Positions 47,094-55,264 of a stretch of DNA of 64,000 bases are shown here, in pieces (the first letter of the stretch is position 1; each line of letters starts with the position of its first letter). The notes under the pieces were generated by a model. That model was not told the DNA's origin. It saw only the letters and a list, made by a program, of their open reading frames with translations, and ran no database searches. Origin of the DNA: Syntrophotalea carbinolica DSM 2380 (GTDB lineage Bacteria > Desulfobacterota > Desulfuromonadia > Desulfuromonadales > Syntrophotaleaceae); assembly GCF_000012885.1 (NCBI RefSeq), contig NC_007498.2, positions 2,760,001 to 2,824,000 on the forward strand, in the 5' to 3' direction. The position numbers and the translations under genes are program-made.

Positions 47094-47831
47094 ATGAAAT
47101 TCATCATTGCTTTTTTATCCGTTGCCTGTTTGCTGACGGCCTGCTCGACGGCCACCGTCCCCGAAGCGAAAACTGCCGAGGAATATTTCAATCGGGGTGA
47201 GTTGGCTTTCGCCAACGAGGATTACCAGGATGCCATCAAGTCCTACGAAAAGGCGATGGAGATCTACGAAACCGCCGCTTTGAATCGTCGGGCGGAACTG
47301 CGCATAGCCGATGCGCACTTTGCGAACAAAGATTATGTGGAGGCGGCGGCCGGCTACGAAGACTTTTTGAAACGCCACCCGGGGACGCCACAGTCGGCAC
47401 GCGTTCTTTTTCAACTGGGCGAATCCTATTTCAACCAGATTCTGGCCATCGACCGCGACCAGACTGCAACCCGCAATGCCCTGGTAACCTTCGAGAGCCT
47501 GATCAAAATCTATCCCGACGCTCCCGAAAGCCGCATCGCCCCGGAAAGAGTTCGGGCCTGCAAAAACCATCTGGCCGCCAACGAACTGTACGTCGGTCTT
47601 TTTTATTATAAATTCGAAAAGCACAAAGCGGCCATCGGGCGTCTTACCGAAATGCTGGATAAATACCCCGAGTGCCCCGACAAAGACCAGGTCTACTACT
47701 ACCTGGGGCGTACATTTCTGGATAGCGGCCACCCCAATCTCGCCGTTGCCACTTTTGAAAATCTGATCGCCGATTTTCCACGCAGCCCGCTCGCTGCTGA
47801 GGCGAAAACTATTCTGCGTGAGGAATTCTGA
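47094..47831 (+). CDS. bamD: BamD-like outer-membrane lipoprotein
   Basis: Lipoprotein of 245 residues with lipobox LLTAC (Cys17), then tetratricopeptide-like helical pairs (AEEYFNRGELAFANEDYQDAI, RAELRIADAHFANKDYVEAA, and DQVYYYLGRTFLDSGHPNLA). BamD is the TPR lipoprotein of the BAM complex that folds beta-barrels into the outer membrane. Length and repeat layout agree, although other TPR lipoproteins (YfgL-like, YbgF) cannot be excluded. A 13-base inverted repeat lies 97 bases downstream. Confidence 0.78.
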   Translation: MKFIIAFLSVACLLTACSTATVPEAKTAEEYFNRGELAFANEDYQDAIKSYEKAMEIYETAALNRRAELRIADAHFANKDYVEAAAGYEDFLKRHPGTPQSARVLFQLGESYFNQILAIDRDQTATRNALVTFESLIKIYPDAPESRIAPERVRACKNHLAANELYVGLFYYKFEKHKAAIGRLTEMLDKYPECPDKDQVYYYLGRTFLDSGHPNLAVATFENLIADFPRSPLAAEAKTILREEF

Positions 47832-47927
47832 CGCAGACAAACCGTTTATAACTCTGAAGATGGGCCACAGCGTCACTCAAGCCCTCTTCAGACTCCGACA
47901 CATAGTGTTTTGATTTAGATAGACAAC

Positions 47928-47960
47928 GCAACGGACCGGCTACTTTTGCCGGTCCGTTGC
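47928..47960 (+). terminator. Strong hairpin after the BamD-like gene
   Basis: A 13-base perfect stem (gcaacggaccggc and its complement) around TACTTTT. It lacks a downstream T-run, so it may be a weak or factor-dependent terminator, or a 3' mRNA stabiliser. Confidence 0.55.
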
Positions 47961-48087
47961 AGCTTCGTGGCCCGCCTTCATGACCTTCCTTTCTTTTGAA
48001 GCATCCAACGCGAAAGGATAAGGGACCGCCAACCGCTCGTTGTCCTGGCGGATACGGGACCGAAGTATCAGACCGAGGAGTTAAACC

Positions 48088-49647
48088 ATGAGCATTTTGC
48101 ATGACCGTATCGCCTACCCGAACCTTTTAGAACGTATAAAAACCGTCGCTGAGGTCCTGCCCCTTTTTCAAAACGGCATGACCCTGGGTTGGTCGGGATT
48201 TACGCCCGTAGGTTACCCAAAAGCTATCCCTAAAGCTTTGGCAAACTACGTGGAAACCAACCGCCTGCAGGGCAAGATGCGCTTCAATTTGCTCATTGGC
48301 GCCTCCGTCGGAACCGAAACCGAGGATCGGTGGGCTTCCCTCGACATGATCGAGCGCCGCTGGCCCTATCAAAGCGGCAAAAACATCCGCAAAGGCATCA
48401 ACACCGGCCGCATCCGTATGCACGACAAGCACCTGTCCATGTTTGCCCAGGACCTGGGCTACGGTTTTTACACCAAGGATCTCGGTGGGAAAATCGATCT
48501 CGGCATCATCGAGGCAAGTGCCATCACCAAGGAAGGCAATATCATCCTTGCCGGATCCGTAGGCATTGCCGCTGAAATCATCCAGTCGGCCGAGCATCTG
48601 ATTATCGAACTGAACACCACCATCCCTTCCTATGAAGGGCTCCATGACATCGTGCTGCCGGAACAGCCCCCCCATCGGCAGCCTTACCTGATCAGCCGTG
48701 TTGGCGACCGCATAGGTACCACCTATGTCCCCTGCAACCCTGACAAGATCATCGCCATCGTCGAATCCAAAGAACCTGACAACGGTCGATCGCTGGGTGC
48801 CACCGATGCGGTTTCCGAACGTATTGCCGGCCACATTCTCGATTTTTTCCAAACCGAGGTTAAAGCCGGACGCCTGCCCGCCAACCTGCTGCCTCTGCAA
48901 TCAGGCGTCGGCAACATCGCCAACGCGGTCGTCGGGGATCTGGTCAAAGGCCCCTTCAGCGACCTGACCGTTTATACAGAGGTTCTGCAAGACACCATGC
49001 TGGACTTTTTCGACTCCGGCAAACTCAAATATGCCTCAGCCACATCCCTGTCCTTCTCGGCCGATGGGTTTGAGCGATTCTACAACAACTGGGATGAATA
49101 CACCCGCAAGATCGTGCTGCGCCCCCAGCAGTTGGCCAACAACCCGGAAATGATTCGACGTCTTGGCGTTATCGCCATGAACACCCCCGTGGAATTCGAT
49201 ATTTACGCCCACGCCAACTCGACACTGGTCGGCGGCACACGCATGATCAACGGTATCGGCGGCTCCGGCGACTTTCTGCGCAACGCCTTCCTGTCCATTA
49301 TGCATTCGCCCTCGGTGCGCCCGAGCAAAACCGACCCCACCGGGATCACCTGCGTCGTACCGATGGTTCCGCATGTCGACCATACCGAGCATGATCTCGA
49401 TGTGCTTGTCACCGAACAGGGCCTGGCCGACTTGCGCGGTCTTTGTCCCCGCGACCGCGCACAACTGATCATCGACAAATGCGCCCACCCGGAATATCGC
49501 CCCTTGCTGCAGGATTATCTGGATCGGGCCAGCCACGAATGCCTGAGCCGCGGAGTCGGCCACGAGCCGCATATGCTCGACAGGGTCTTCCGCATGCAGC
49601 AACACCTGGCTACCCACGGCACCATGAAAATCGGATCCTGGGACTGA
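48088..49647 (+). CDS. Acetyl-CoA hydrolase / succinyl-CoA:acetate CoA-transferase family
   Basis: 519-residue CoA-transferase of the Cat1/acetyl-CoA-hydrolase group. Characteristic blocks are LGWSGFTPVGYPKAIP near the N terminus, IEASAITKEGNIILAGSVG, LQSGVGNIANAVVGDL, TVYTEVLQDTMLDFFDSGKL with the probable catalytic Glu, and GIGGSGDFLRNAFLS. It moves CoA between succinyl-CoA or acetyl-CoA and acetate, linking acetate activation to the citric acid cycle in this order of bacteria. Direction and preferred acids are not readable from sequence. The start follows GAGGAG, and the gene has its own terminator. Confidence 0.9.
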   Translation: MSILHDRIAYPNLLERIKTVAEVLPLFQNGMTLGWSGFTPVGYPKAIPKALANYVETNRLQGKMRFNLLIGASVGTETEDRWASLDMIERRWPYQSGKNIRKGINTGRIRMHDKHLSMFAQDLGYGFYTKDLGGKIDLGIIEASAITKEGNIILAGSVGIAAEIIQSAEHLIIELNTTIPSYEGLHDIVLPEQPPHRQPYLISRVGDRIGTTYVPCNPDKIIAIVESKEPDNGRSLGATDAVSERIAGHILDFFQTEVKAGRLPANLLPLQSGVGNIANAVVGDLVKGPFSDLTVYTEVLQDTMLDFFDSGKLKYASATSLSFSADGFERFYNNWDEYTRKIVLRPQQLANNPEMIRRLGVIAMNTPVEFDIYAHANSTLVGGTRMINGIGGSGDFLRNAFLSIMHSPSVRPSKTDPTGITCVVPMVPHVDHTEHDLDVLVTEQGLADLRGLCPRDRAQLIIDKCAHPEYRPLLQDYLDRASHECLSRGVGHEPHMLDRVFRMQQHLATHGTMKIGSWD

Positions 49648-49705
49648 TACCGTTCGCGGCAACTGTTCTCTTTGCTACATCGTTTTTCACGGGTATCTGC
49701 CCAAA

Positions 49706-49745
49706 AAACAACAGCCCCCGACCTATTGGCCGGGGGCTGTTGTTT
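49706..49745. terminator. Bidirectional terminator between CoA-transferase and small protein gene
   Basis: A 15-base perfect inverted repeat (aaacaacagcccccg and its complement) around a ten-base loop. The outer AAA/TTT supplies short U-runs in both directions. Confidence 0.9.
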
Positions 49746-49767
49746 CAGAAGATGATTTCTGCCAACA

Positions 49768-49974
49768 CTATTCGTCGTTATCGTGCTTGCCGCCACGAGG
49801 CAAAGCCACCAACTCGGCACCGGTTGCCTCGGCAATGGCTTTCATTTCGCTCATCCGCAGATGCTTGCCAAACATCTTAAGATTAACATCCGCCACCGCG
49901 ACGAGAATATAGCGCGGTTGTTTGGCGCCATCGACAACCTTGCGCCGCTCACGATAAAAAATCTTGCCACTCAT
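49768..49974 (-). CDS. Small conserved-looking protein of unknown function
   Basis: 68 residues, basic and soluble (MSGKIFYRERRKVVDGAKQPRY... MSEMKAIAEATGAELVALPRGGKHDNDE). An excellent AGGAGG precedes the ATG and a terminator follows, so it is a real gene. No family was recognised. It lies 97 bases after the molybdenum-storage-like gene on the same strand, so the two may be co-transcribed; whether they share a job is unknown. Confidence 0.75.
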   Translation of the reverse strand: MSGKIFYRERRKVVDGAKQPRYILVAVADVNLKMFGKHLRMSEMKAIAEATGAELVALPRGGKHDNDE

Positions 49975-50071
49975 AACTACCTCCTGTCTAGGGTGTACCG
50001 CACTTCGTTTGCGGTAGATACATATGCCTCACCCATACCACGAGGCTGGAACAACTGCAAGTTCAACCGTC

Positions 50072-50878
50072 TCAAACGCGGATAATCGTACCTACTTTTT
50101 CTCCCCGAAGGGCTTTCTCGACATTGCCGCGCTTATGACCGTTGACGATGCGCAGTTCTTTGAGACTATTCGCATCTTTCAGCAGATACAGCAATTTCCG
50201 CTCCATCACCAGATCTTCCAAGTCCATGGCGAGCAACTCATCCACCGTGATGTCTTCGATCAAATCGGCGTCGGGATTAACCAACGGGTTTTCCGTATAC
50301 AAGCCGTCTACGTTTTTGACCAGAATACAACTTTTGGCTCCAAGCACCTCAGCCATCAAAAATGCCCCGGTATCCGTGCGATGGGGCGGGATCAAGCCAC
50401 ACTCGGGCGGATGTTCAAAGAGTCCATAGGGAGGGGTTCCATGCGTAACAGGTAACAACCCAAGTTTAAGCAACATGGGAAGGTCCAGAATATCCGCACT
50501 ATCAATATGCGTCCCGCCCCATTTGGAGAGCAATAAAGAAACCATTTCGGCATTCTGCTCGCTGATTTTACCGGCTAACTGTGCCAGCACTCCCGTGGGC
50601 ATGCCAAGGTCGATGCCGACATCGAGAATATGTCGCACCCTGACACCGCCGCCGGTAACAACCAGCATCTTATGGTCTTTAGCCTGCTCGCCAATCTCCT
50701 CCAGCAGCGGCATAACCACTTCCCGGCCGAAATCGATGGTACCGTGACCACCTATTTTTACCACTTGCAGATCCGGTATCAGCCGCATCGGTTGAATATG
50801 ATCATGCTTTTGCATCAATCCTTTGCGAACCAGGGTCTCACCCTGCAACCTGTTGTTCACTTCATGCCTTTTGGCCAT
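50072..50878 (-). CDS. Molybdenum storage protein-like (MosA/MosB, amino-acid-kinase fold)
   Basis: 268 residues from the ATG behind AGGAGG. The amino-acid-kinase fold is clear: VVKIGGHGTIDFG (nucleotide site), MLVVTGGGVRVRHILDVGID, LAQLAGKISEQNAEMVSLLL, CGLIPPHRTDTGAFLMAEVLG and CILVKNVDGLY. This layout matches the molybdenum/tungsten storage proteins MosA and MosB more than UMP kinases, which lack the long N-terminal RLQGETLVRKGL-type extension. Azotobacter needs two subunits; only one gene is here, so it may form a homo-oligomer or have a different cargo. It is preceded by a candidate small RNA that ends 165 bases before the start codon. Confidence 0.78.
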   Translation of the reverse strand: MAKRHEVNNRLQGETLVRKGLMQKHDHIQPMRLIPDLQVVKIGGHGTIDFGREVVMPLLEEIGEQAKDHKMLVVTGGGVRVRHILDVGIDLGMPTGVLAQLAGKISEQNAEMVSLLLSKWGGTHIDSADILDLPMLLKLGLLPVTHGTPPYGLFEHPPECGLIPPHRTDTGAFLMAEVLGAKSCILVKNVDGLYTENPLVNPDADLIEDITVDELLAMDLEDLVMERKLLYLLKDANSLKELRIVNGHKRGNVEKALRGEKVGTIIRV

Positions 50879-51042
50879 ACATCCTCCTCTGGGATCGTCA
50901 TTCTTGTCGGCAACTTCGAACATCGACTTCACAGGCGCACTATAGCAAAGCCCTGAACCGAAGAACAATGGTTAGGTCGCTAAACCTATCACAATGAAAT
51001 GTAACACATCATGAGCGTTTGAGAACTTACGATCATTTGCGG

Positions 51043-51078
51043 AAAAAAAAAGCCAGCGTCGCTTTAATGCGCGCTGGC
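51043..51078 (-). terminator. Intrinsic terminator of the candidate small RNA
   Basis: On the minus strand a 7 + 3 base-pair stem (outer GCCAGCG/CGCTGGC, inner CGC/GCG, one bulge) closes a six-base loop and is followed by nine T. Confidence 0.92.
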
Positions 51079-51203
51079 CAGTGGGCCGTAAGCAACGACC
51101 GGATATCAGGAGGAGGAGAAAATGGCCACAGTCGGAATAGCGGCCGGGGAGATTTTTTTAAGACCGAGAGACTTAAACGGCAGGGCCGTACAACCTATTC
51201 GGT
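51043..51203 (-). ncRNA. Candidate small RNA with anti-Shine-Dalgarno loop
   Basis: An independent transcription unit on the minus strand. A near-consensus promoter (51210-51239) starts about 160 bases of non-coding RNA that ends in a perfect intrinsic terminator (51043-51078). Predicted parts are a small ACGGC/GCCGT hairpin, a second stem GGCCGC/GTGGCC, and a single-stranded linker with CUCCUCCUCCU (complement of 51108-51118), followed by the terminator stem. CU-rich repeats of this kind pair with ribosome-binding sites in several anti-SD small RNA families. No known RNA family was recognised. It could also be an attenuator-type leader of the molybdenum-storage-like gene. Confidence 0.55.
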
Positions 51204-51209
51204 GGAAAC

Positions 51210-51239
51210 ATATTAGCACCAGGTGTTTTTTTTGGTCAA
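51210..51239 (-). promoter_or_regulatory. Promoter of the candidate small RNA
   Basis: On the minus strand: TTGACC, an 18-base spacer, TAATAT, with 11 of 12 consensus hexamer positions conserved or near-conserved. Transcription would start near 51203. Confidence 0.75.
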
Positions 51240-51256
51240 TAACTTTTCTAAAATAA

Positions 51257-51838
51257 TTTCAACGGCGTAAAAATGACTAAAAATAACAATTAATGGAGAA
51301 AAATAACGACAATCAGGAAGTCGTTTTCCCCAATATAGCGATTTTCAGTGCCTCACCACCCTTTGTGCCGGTACAACAACGACAAATCCGGCAAAATATC
51401 CCTCTCCGGAAAGCTCCTAAATCCGACTCCGAAAATACCGTATACACACAGCTGACCATCTCACAAAAACACAACTCAGGCCAGCAAAATATCTATCCAA
51501 AGAAAGGTCTAAGCATTACTGGAAACCCAATGACATATCGGGTTTCCAGTAGAACTTAAGCAGCTGCAGCATTGATAAACAAAACAAACCATGTTATGCT
51601 CTGTATAAATACGTTTGAAAAATTCCATGTATACACTTCGCTTGTGTAACATGGTGGCGAACCCCGCGGAACAACCTCAGCAGACAAGATTTTCAGATTC
51701 CGTACCGTTTTTTCATTTTCATCAATACCGCGAATTCCCCTTTGCCGCTGTGCAATCCACTTTTAAAGGGCTGTCCGGACCGTTTCGGAATCATCCGAAA
51801 ACCTGGTACACCTGCCCCGTCGCAAGCCGGTAAAAATC
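51257..51838. other. Long region upstream of the KamA-type gene
   Basis: About 580 bases, A/T-rich at the left. An 88-codon plus-strand frame (51293-51559) lacks a ribosome-binding site and protein-like composition. It holds an 11-base inverted repeat (actggaaaccc/gggtttccagt, 51518-51550) and a near-palindrome around 51627-51655 (ccatgt..., ...acatgg). No known riboswitch signature was recognised. Confidence 0.4.
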
Positions 51839-51856
51839 ATGGGAAAGGAGGGCCAC

Positions 51857-52987
51857 ATGAGCCATAAAAAGTATATTACCAATATTGATCAGATACCGGA
51901 GTTGAACAGGCTTGAAGAGCATCACCGTCAAAAGCTTAAAGCCGTGCAAAAACGTTACGCATTCCGCTCCAACGGCTATTACCAGTCTCTCATCGATTGG
52001 AACGACCCCAAGGACCCCATCCGGCGTATCGTCATCCCCAGCGCAGACGAATTACAACCCTGGGGCGAGCTCGATGCCTCCGGAGAATCCCTCTATTCCA
52101 AAGCTCCGGGGCTCGAGCATAAATACCCGGATACCGCGGTACTGCTGGTCAGCGATGTCTGTGGAGCTCTATGTCGCTTCTGTTTTCGCAAGCGTCTGTT
52201 TATGGATGACAATCAGGAAGTTGCCAGAGACGTTTCGGCGGGACTGGCTTATATACGCAAACATACGGAAATCAATAATGTTCTGGTTACAGGTGGCGAC
52301 CCGCTGTTGCTATCGACACGTAAACTGACTGAAATCATTGAACAGCTGCGCGCCATCGAACACGTACGCATCATCCGCATCGGCAGCAAAATGCCCGCCT
52401 TTAACCCCTTCCGGATATTGGATGATCCGGAGTTGCTGGAGATGTTCAAAGCGCATAGTCAACCGAATCGTCGCATCTATCTGATGGCGCAGTTCAACCA
52501 TCCCAGGGAACTGACATCGGAAGCCCGACGCGCCCTCGATCTGGTTCTGCAAAGCGGGGTAACCGTCATGCATCAAACCCCCATGATTCGAGGAGTCAAT
52601 GATTCAGCGGAGGTCTTAACCGAACTCTTCAATGAATTGTCTTATATGGGTGTGGCCCCTTATTATGTATTCCAGTGCCGGCCGACAGAAGGCAATGCCG
52701 CTTATACCGTACCCATCGAAGAGGGATACGCCATTTTCGCAAAAGCGCACCAAAACTGCTCCGGGCTGGCGCGCCGCTGCCGCTACACCTTATCCCACGC
52801 CACCGGAAAAATCGAAGTTGCGGGATTGACCGACGACCAGGTATTCTTCCGCTACCATAGGCCCGCAGATCCGCAACAAAATCTAGGGGAACTCCTGGCC
52901 TTCCCTCGTAACCCCGAGGCTTTCTGGCTGGATGACTACACCGACCCGCAGCCCCTGGCGAGCAACCAGAAAAGCGCATTCTGTTAA
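51857..52987 (+). CDS. KamA-family radical SAM aminomutase-like protein
   Basis: 376-residue radical SAM enzyme. The SAM-binding cluster is Cys102-x3-Cys106-x2-Cys109 (DVCGALCRFCFRKR). Blocks shared with lysine 2,3-aminomutase and EpmB are GLAYIRKHTEINNVLVTGGDPLLL in two pieces, IRIGSKMPAFNPFRI, and FNHPRELTSEA. The C-terminal PLP-lysine segment of true lysine aminomutases (PLPGGGGK-type) is not evident, so another amino acid or protein substrate is possible. The start follows GGAAAGGAGGG; an ATG six codons earlier overlaps that site. It is convergent with the reductase gene downstream. Confidence 0.83.
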   Translation: MSHKKYITNIDQIPELNRLEEHHRQKLKAVQKRYAFRSNGYYQSLIDWNDPKDPIRRIVIPSADELQPWGELDASGESLYSKAPGLEHKYPDTAVLLVSDVCGALCRFCFRKRLFMDDNQEVARDVSAGLAYIRKHTEINNVLVTGGDPLLLSTRKLTEIIEQLRAIEHVRIIRIGSKMPAFNPFRILDDPELLEMFKAHSQPNRRIYLMAQFNHPRELTSEARRALDLVLQSGVTVMHQTPMIRGVNDSAEVLTELFNELSYMGVAPYYVFQCRPTEGNAAYTVPIEEGYAIFAKAHQNCSGLARRCRYTLSHATGKIEVAGLTDDQVFFRYHRPADPQQNLGELLAFPRNPEAFWLDDYTDPQPLASNQKSAFC

Positions 52988-53012
52988 AATCGCCCACTCG
53001 TTCAAAAATTTT

Positions 53013-54257
53013 TCAGCGCCACAGAGATCGCAAGACCCCGCACCAGGAAAAAACCTGGGCGGGGTCGTTTTTTTCCTGCAGGACGGCTGTGAAACGATCA
53101 TACAGATAAGGACTGTGATTGATGCGGTGGGCTAGAAAGTCGACCAACAGGGGGTGTTCGAACCATTTGCGGGTACGCTCAAAACCGTCATAACACATTC
53201 CGCGTAAAAGCCGGAGATACCCGGGATAGCGAAGCAACTCCGACATGTCACCTTTCCGCAGGCAACGATGCACAAGTTTCGCTGCCAGCACACCGCTTTG
53301 CATGGCCTTGCCGATGCCTTCACCCGTATATGGCGAGGTGGTGCCGACCATTTCCCCCATACCGAGGCAGGCCCCGGAGGCCATGGGACCTATATGCTGC
53401 CAACCGCTGCGCAACACAGCCCCCTTAAGCGGCGTCTCCATATCCCCCTGTTCCATCAATTCGCGCGCTATCGGAAACGTATGGAGAAATGCGTGGAAAG
53501 AACGTTTAAGGTGGAGGTGAGGCTCGGTTTGACGATACATGAACCGACCACAGCCCACATTGTATAAATCTTTTTCGACAGGAAAGATCCAGGCATACCC
53601 GGGCAGAATGGTGCGCTCACAGGCAATGACCATATGCTTAATAGGCAGACGGGATCGGACATAACAACGTACGGCCGCGCCACTGGCCACAGGGTGGGCC
53701 ACGAGGCCGCTTTTTTGCGCCAATGCCAACCGTCCGCCTGTAGCCAACAGGCCGCAGCGCGCTACCTGCATGGAAGGGCCTTCCCTGAAACGCACCGCAA
53801 TTTCTGCGTCGCCACGTTTTTCCAGGGCTGCGGCGGTCCCCCTGACAAAAGTAACCCCGGCAGCCAAAGCCTTTCTGGCCAACAACTGATCGAGAATTTC
53901 ACGTTTTACGGTAAGGTAATCGCCGGGGACATCGATACGCACATGTGCCGGACTGTAAATACGCATCTGCGTGCAACGGTGGCCTGCATGAAGCGCTGCA
54001 TCGAAAAGCCCGTAACGCCGCAATATGCGCATGGCGCCTGGAGTGAGACAATCCCCGCAGACCTTACTGCGCGGAAACCAGTCCCGATCAGTCAACAGAA
54101 CACGGTGCCCCATGTCGGCCAGGGTAATGGCCGCGATACTCCCGGCCGGTCCGGCACCGGCGATGATAACATCCCAGGTCTGAACCGGAAGAGTTTCAAT
54201 CGACTGCTGTTTCAGGTCAACCAAAGTCGCCGAAACGGATGGCGTATCCTCTCCCAT
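53013..54257 (-). CDS. Geranylgeranyl-reductase-family FAD-dependent oxidoreductase
   Basis: 414-residue flavoprotein. The dinucleotide-binding site is VIIAGAGPAGSIAAITLADMG (in two parts, about 30-50). The family marker RSKVCGDCLTPGA follows. PYTGEGIGKAMQSGVLAA near 310-330 is the second FAD-contact signature of geranylgeranyl reductases and digeranylgeranylglycerophospholipid reductases. It reduces isoprenoid double bonds in archaea and phototrophs; in anaerobic bacteria of this kind the substrate may be a menaquinone or other polyprenyl side chain. Its last ~20 codons overlap the KamA-type terminator hairpin. Confidence 0.85.
   Translation of the reverse strand: MGEDTPSVSATLVDLKQQSIETLPVQTWDVIIAGAGPAGSIAAITLADMGHRVLLTDRDWFPRSKVCGDCLTPGAMRILRRYGLFDAALHAGHRCTQMRIYSPAHVRIDVPGDYLTVKREILDQLLARKALAAGVTFVRGTAAALEKRGDAEIAVRFREGPSMQVARCGLLATGGRLALAQKSGLVAHPVASGAAVRCYVRSRLPIKHMVIACERTILPGYAWIFPVEKDLYNVGCGRFMYRQTEPHLHLKRSFHAFLHTFPIARELMEQGDMETPLKGAVLRSGWQHIGPMASGACLGMGEMVGTTSPYTGEGIGKAMQSGVLAAKLVHRCLRKGDMSELLRYPGYLRLLRGMCYDGFERTRKWFEHPLLVDFLAHRINHSPYLYDRFTAVLQEKNDPAQVFSWCGVLRSLWR
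53034..53074 (+). terminator. Terminator of the KamA-type gene, inside the opposing gene
   Basis: Stem GACCCCGC-x-CCAGG with CCTGG-x-GCGGGGTC around AAAAAA, followed by GTTTTTTT on the plus strand. It lies 47 bases past the KamA-type stop and within the last ~20 codons of the convergent reductase gene. Confidence 0.93.
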
Positions 54258-54526
54258 GCGCCTGCCTTTCCCTATGAAATCTACCCATTACGATCCTATC
54301 AACATATCATACAAACACCTGCTTTTATTGCTTCCCTTAAAGAAAGATAACCGGAAAAGGGGCACACCGCCGGCCTCCCGGGTGGTTCCCAAGACCGACG
54401 GACGCCTGCAGGAAAAATTACTGTAAAAACTTACGGAAGGTAAACAATAACGCGGGAAAACGTGCGACATGAACGGAGAGCATCCCCCGTCGCAGCGGAA
54501 GGGGAAGTTTCTGCAACATACCTGGC
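54258..54526. other. Non-coding gap between tonB and the reductase gene
   Basis: 269 bases. No gene or RNA was recognised; B12-riboswitch motifs were looked for and not found. A weak ribosome-binding-like aaggg occurs, but the frames after it are short. Confidence 0.35.
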
Positions 54527-55264
54527 TCAGCGAAGATAAAACTTCACCGGGATCTCAAGGGCCTTCATCTGTCGGGGATCCAAAGGAAAGGCAGGATAGG
54601 GGGCTCCGCGGTTTACGGCCCGTAAAGCAGCCTTGTCGAGCTGTCGATAACCTGAACTCCGGGTCACCGTCGGGGTCCCGGCCAACCGGCCATCCGGCGT
54701 CAAACGAAAGGTGACCGTGGCTACGCCCTCCTGCCGTCGCTGCTGGGCCATCTGAGGATAGCGCTTAGCGGCATCGACCCGCGCCCGGATCGCATTCAGA
54801 TAACCCGCCAAAGCCGATGCGGAACCGGACCCCCGACGGCCCTGACCTGCGCCCTGCGTACCGGGACCGCTGCCGGCGCCCATCCCCCCGCTACCGCCAC
54901 CCGAGGCCGTCAATGCCACCGATGTCGGTCCGGGAAGCCCGCCGGAAACCGGAACTTGCAGTTCGCCATCCGGATCGAAGCTACTTGGCGTAGGGGCATT
55001 GAAAGACTGGGAAGCAACAGCCAGTTGTGCAGGAACCGCTGCCGCCGAAGGCACCGAAGAAGACTGGGGCATTTCCGGGCCAGCCACAGGCGAAGGCGCA
55101 CGAACCCCCGCAGGAACCGAGGGTGCCGCAGCACCTTCCAGGTCAACCTCGACACGATTAACCAAACGGTGAGGCTGCATCAATCCCATGCCAAGAGCCA
55201 ACACCACGGCAAGATGAATGGCCAGGGAGGCGCCAAAAGCCAACCAGGTGCGACCTGCCTTCAC
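54527..55264 (-). CDS. tonB: TonB energy-transducing protein
   Basis: 245-residue periplasm-spanning protein that transmits proton-motive force to outer-membrane receptors. It has an N-terminal anchor (LAFGASLAIHLAVVLALGMGL), then a Pro/Ala/Gly/Ser-rich linker (about 45-140) including a Gly-rich stretch (GGGSGGMGAGSGPGTQGAGQG, 21 residues with variation). The C-terminal TonB domain is intact (YPQMAQQRRQEGVATVTFRL, KAALRAVNRGAPYPAFP). Its start overlaps the exbD stop by four bases, so both are translated together. It is last in the operon. Confidence 0.92.
   Translation of the reverse strand: MKAGRTWLAFGASLAIHLAVVLALGMGLMQPHRLVNRVEVDLEGAAAPSVPAGVRAPSPVAGPEMPQSSSVPSAAAVPAQLAVASQSFNAPTPSSFDPDGELQVPVSGGLPGPTSVALTASGGGSGGMGAGSGPGTQGAGQGRRGSGSASALAGYLNAIRARVDAAKRYPQMAQQRRQEGVATVTFRLTPDGRLAGTPTVTRSSGYRQLDKAALRAVNRGAPYPAFPLDPRQMKALEIPVKFYLR

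Noticed and set aside
51122-51256. 44-codon plus-strand frame (MATVGIAAGEIF...) with AGGAGGAGGAG just before its ATG
   Set aside because: It lies antisense to the candidate small RNA, and its purine-rich site is just the complement of the CU-rich loop. No promoter or family features support it. It remains possible but weaker than the RNA reading.
51293-51559. 88-codon plus-strand frame before the KamA-type gene
   Set aside because: No ribosome-binding site; low-complexity, Asn/Gln-rich sequence in an A/T-rich gap; spans part of an inverted repeat.
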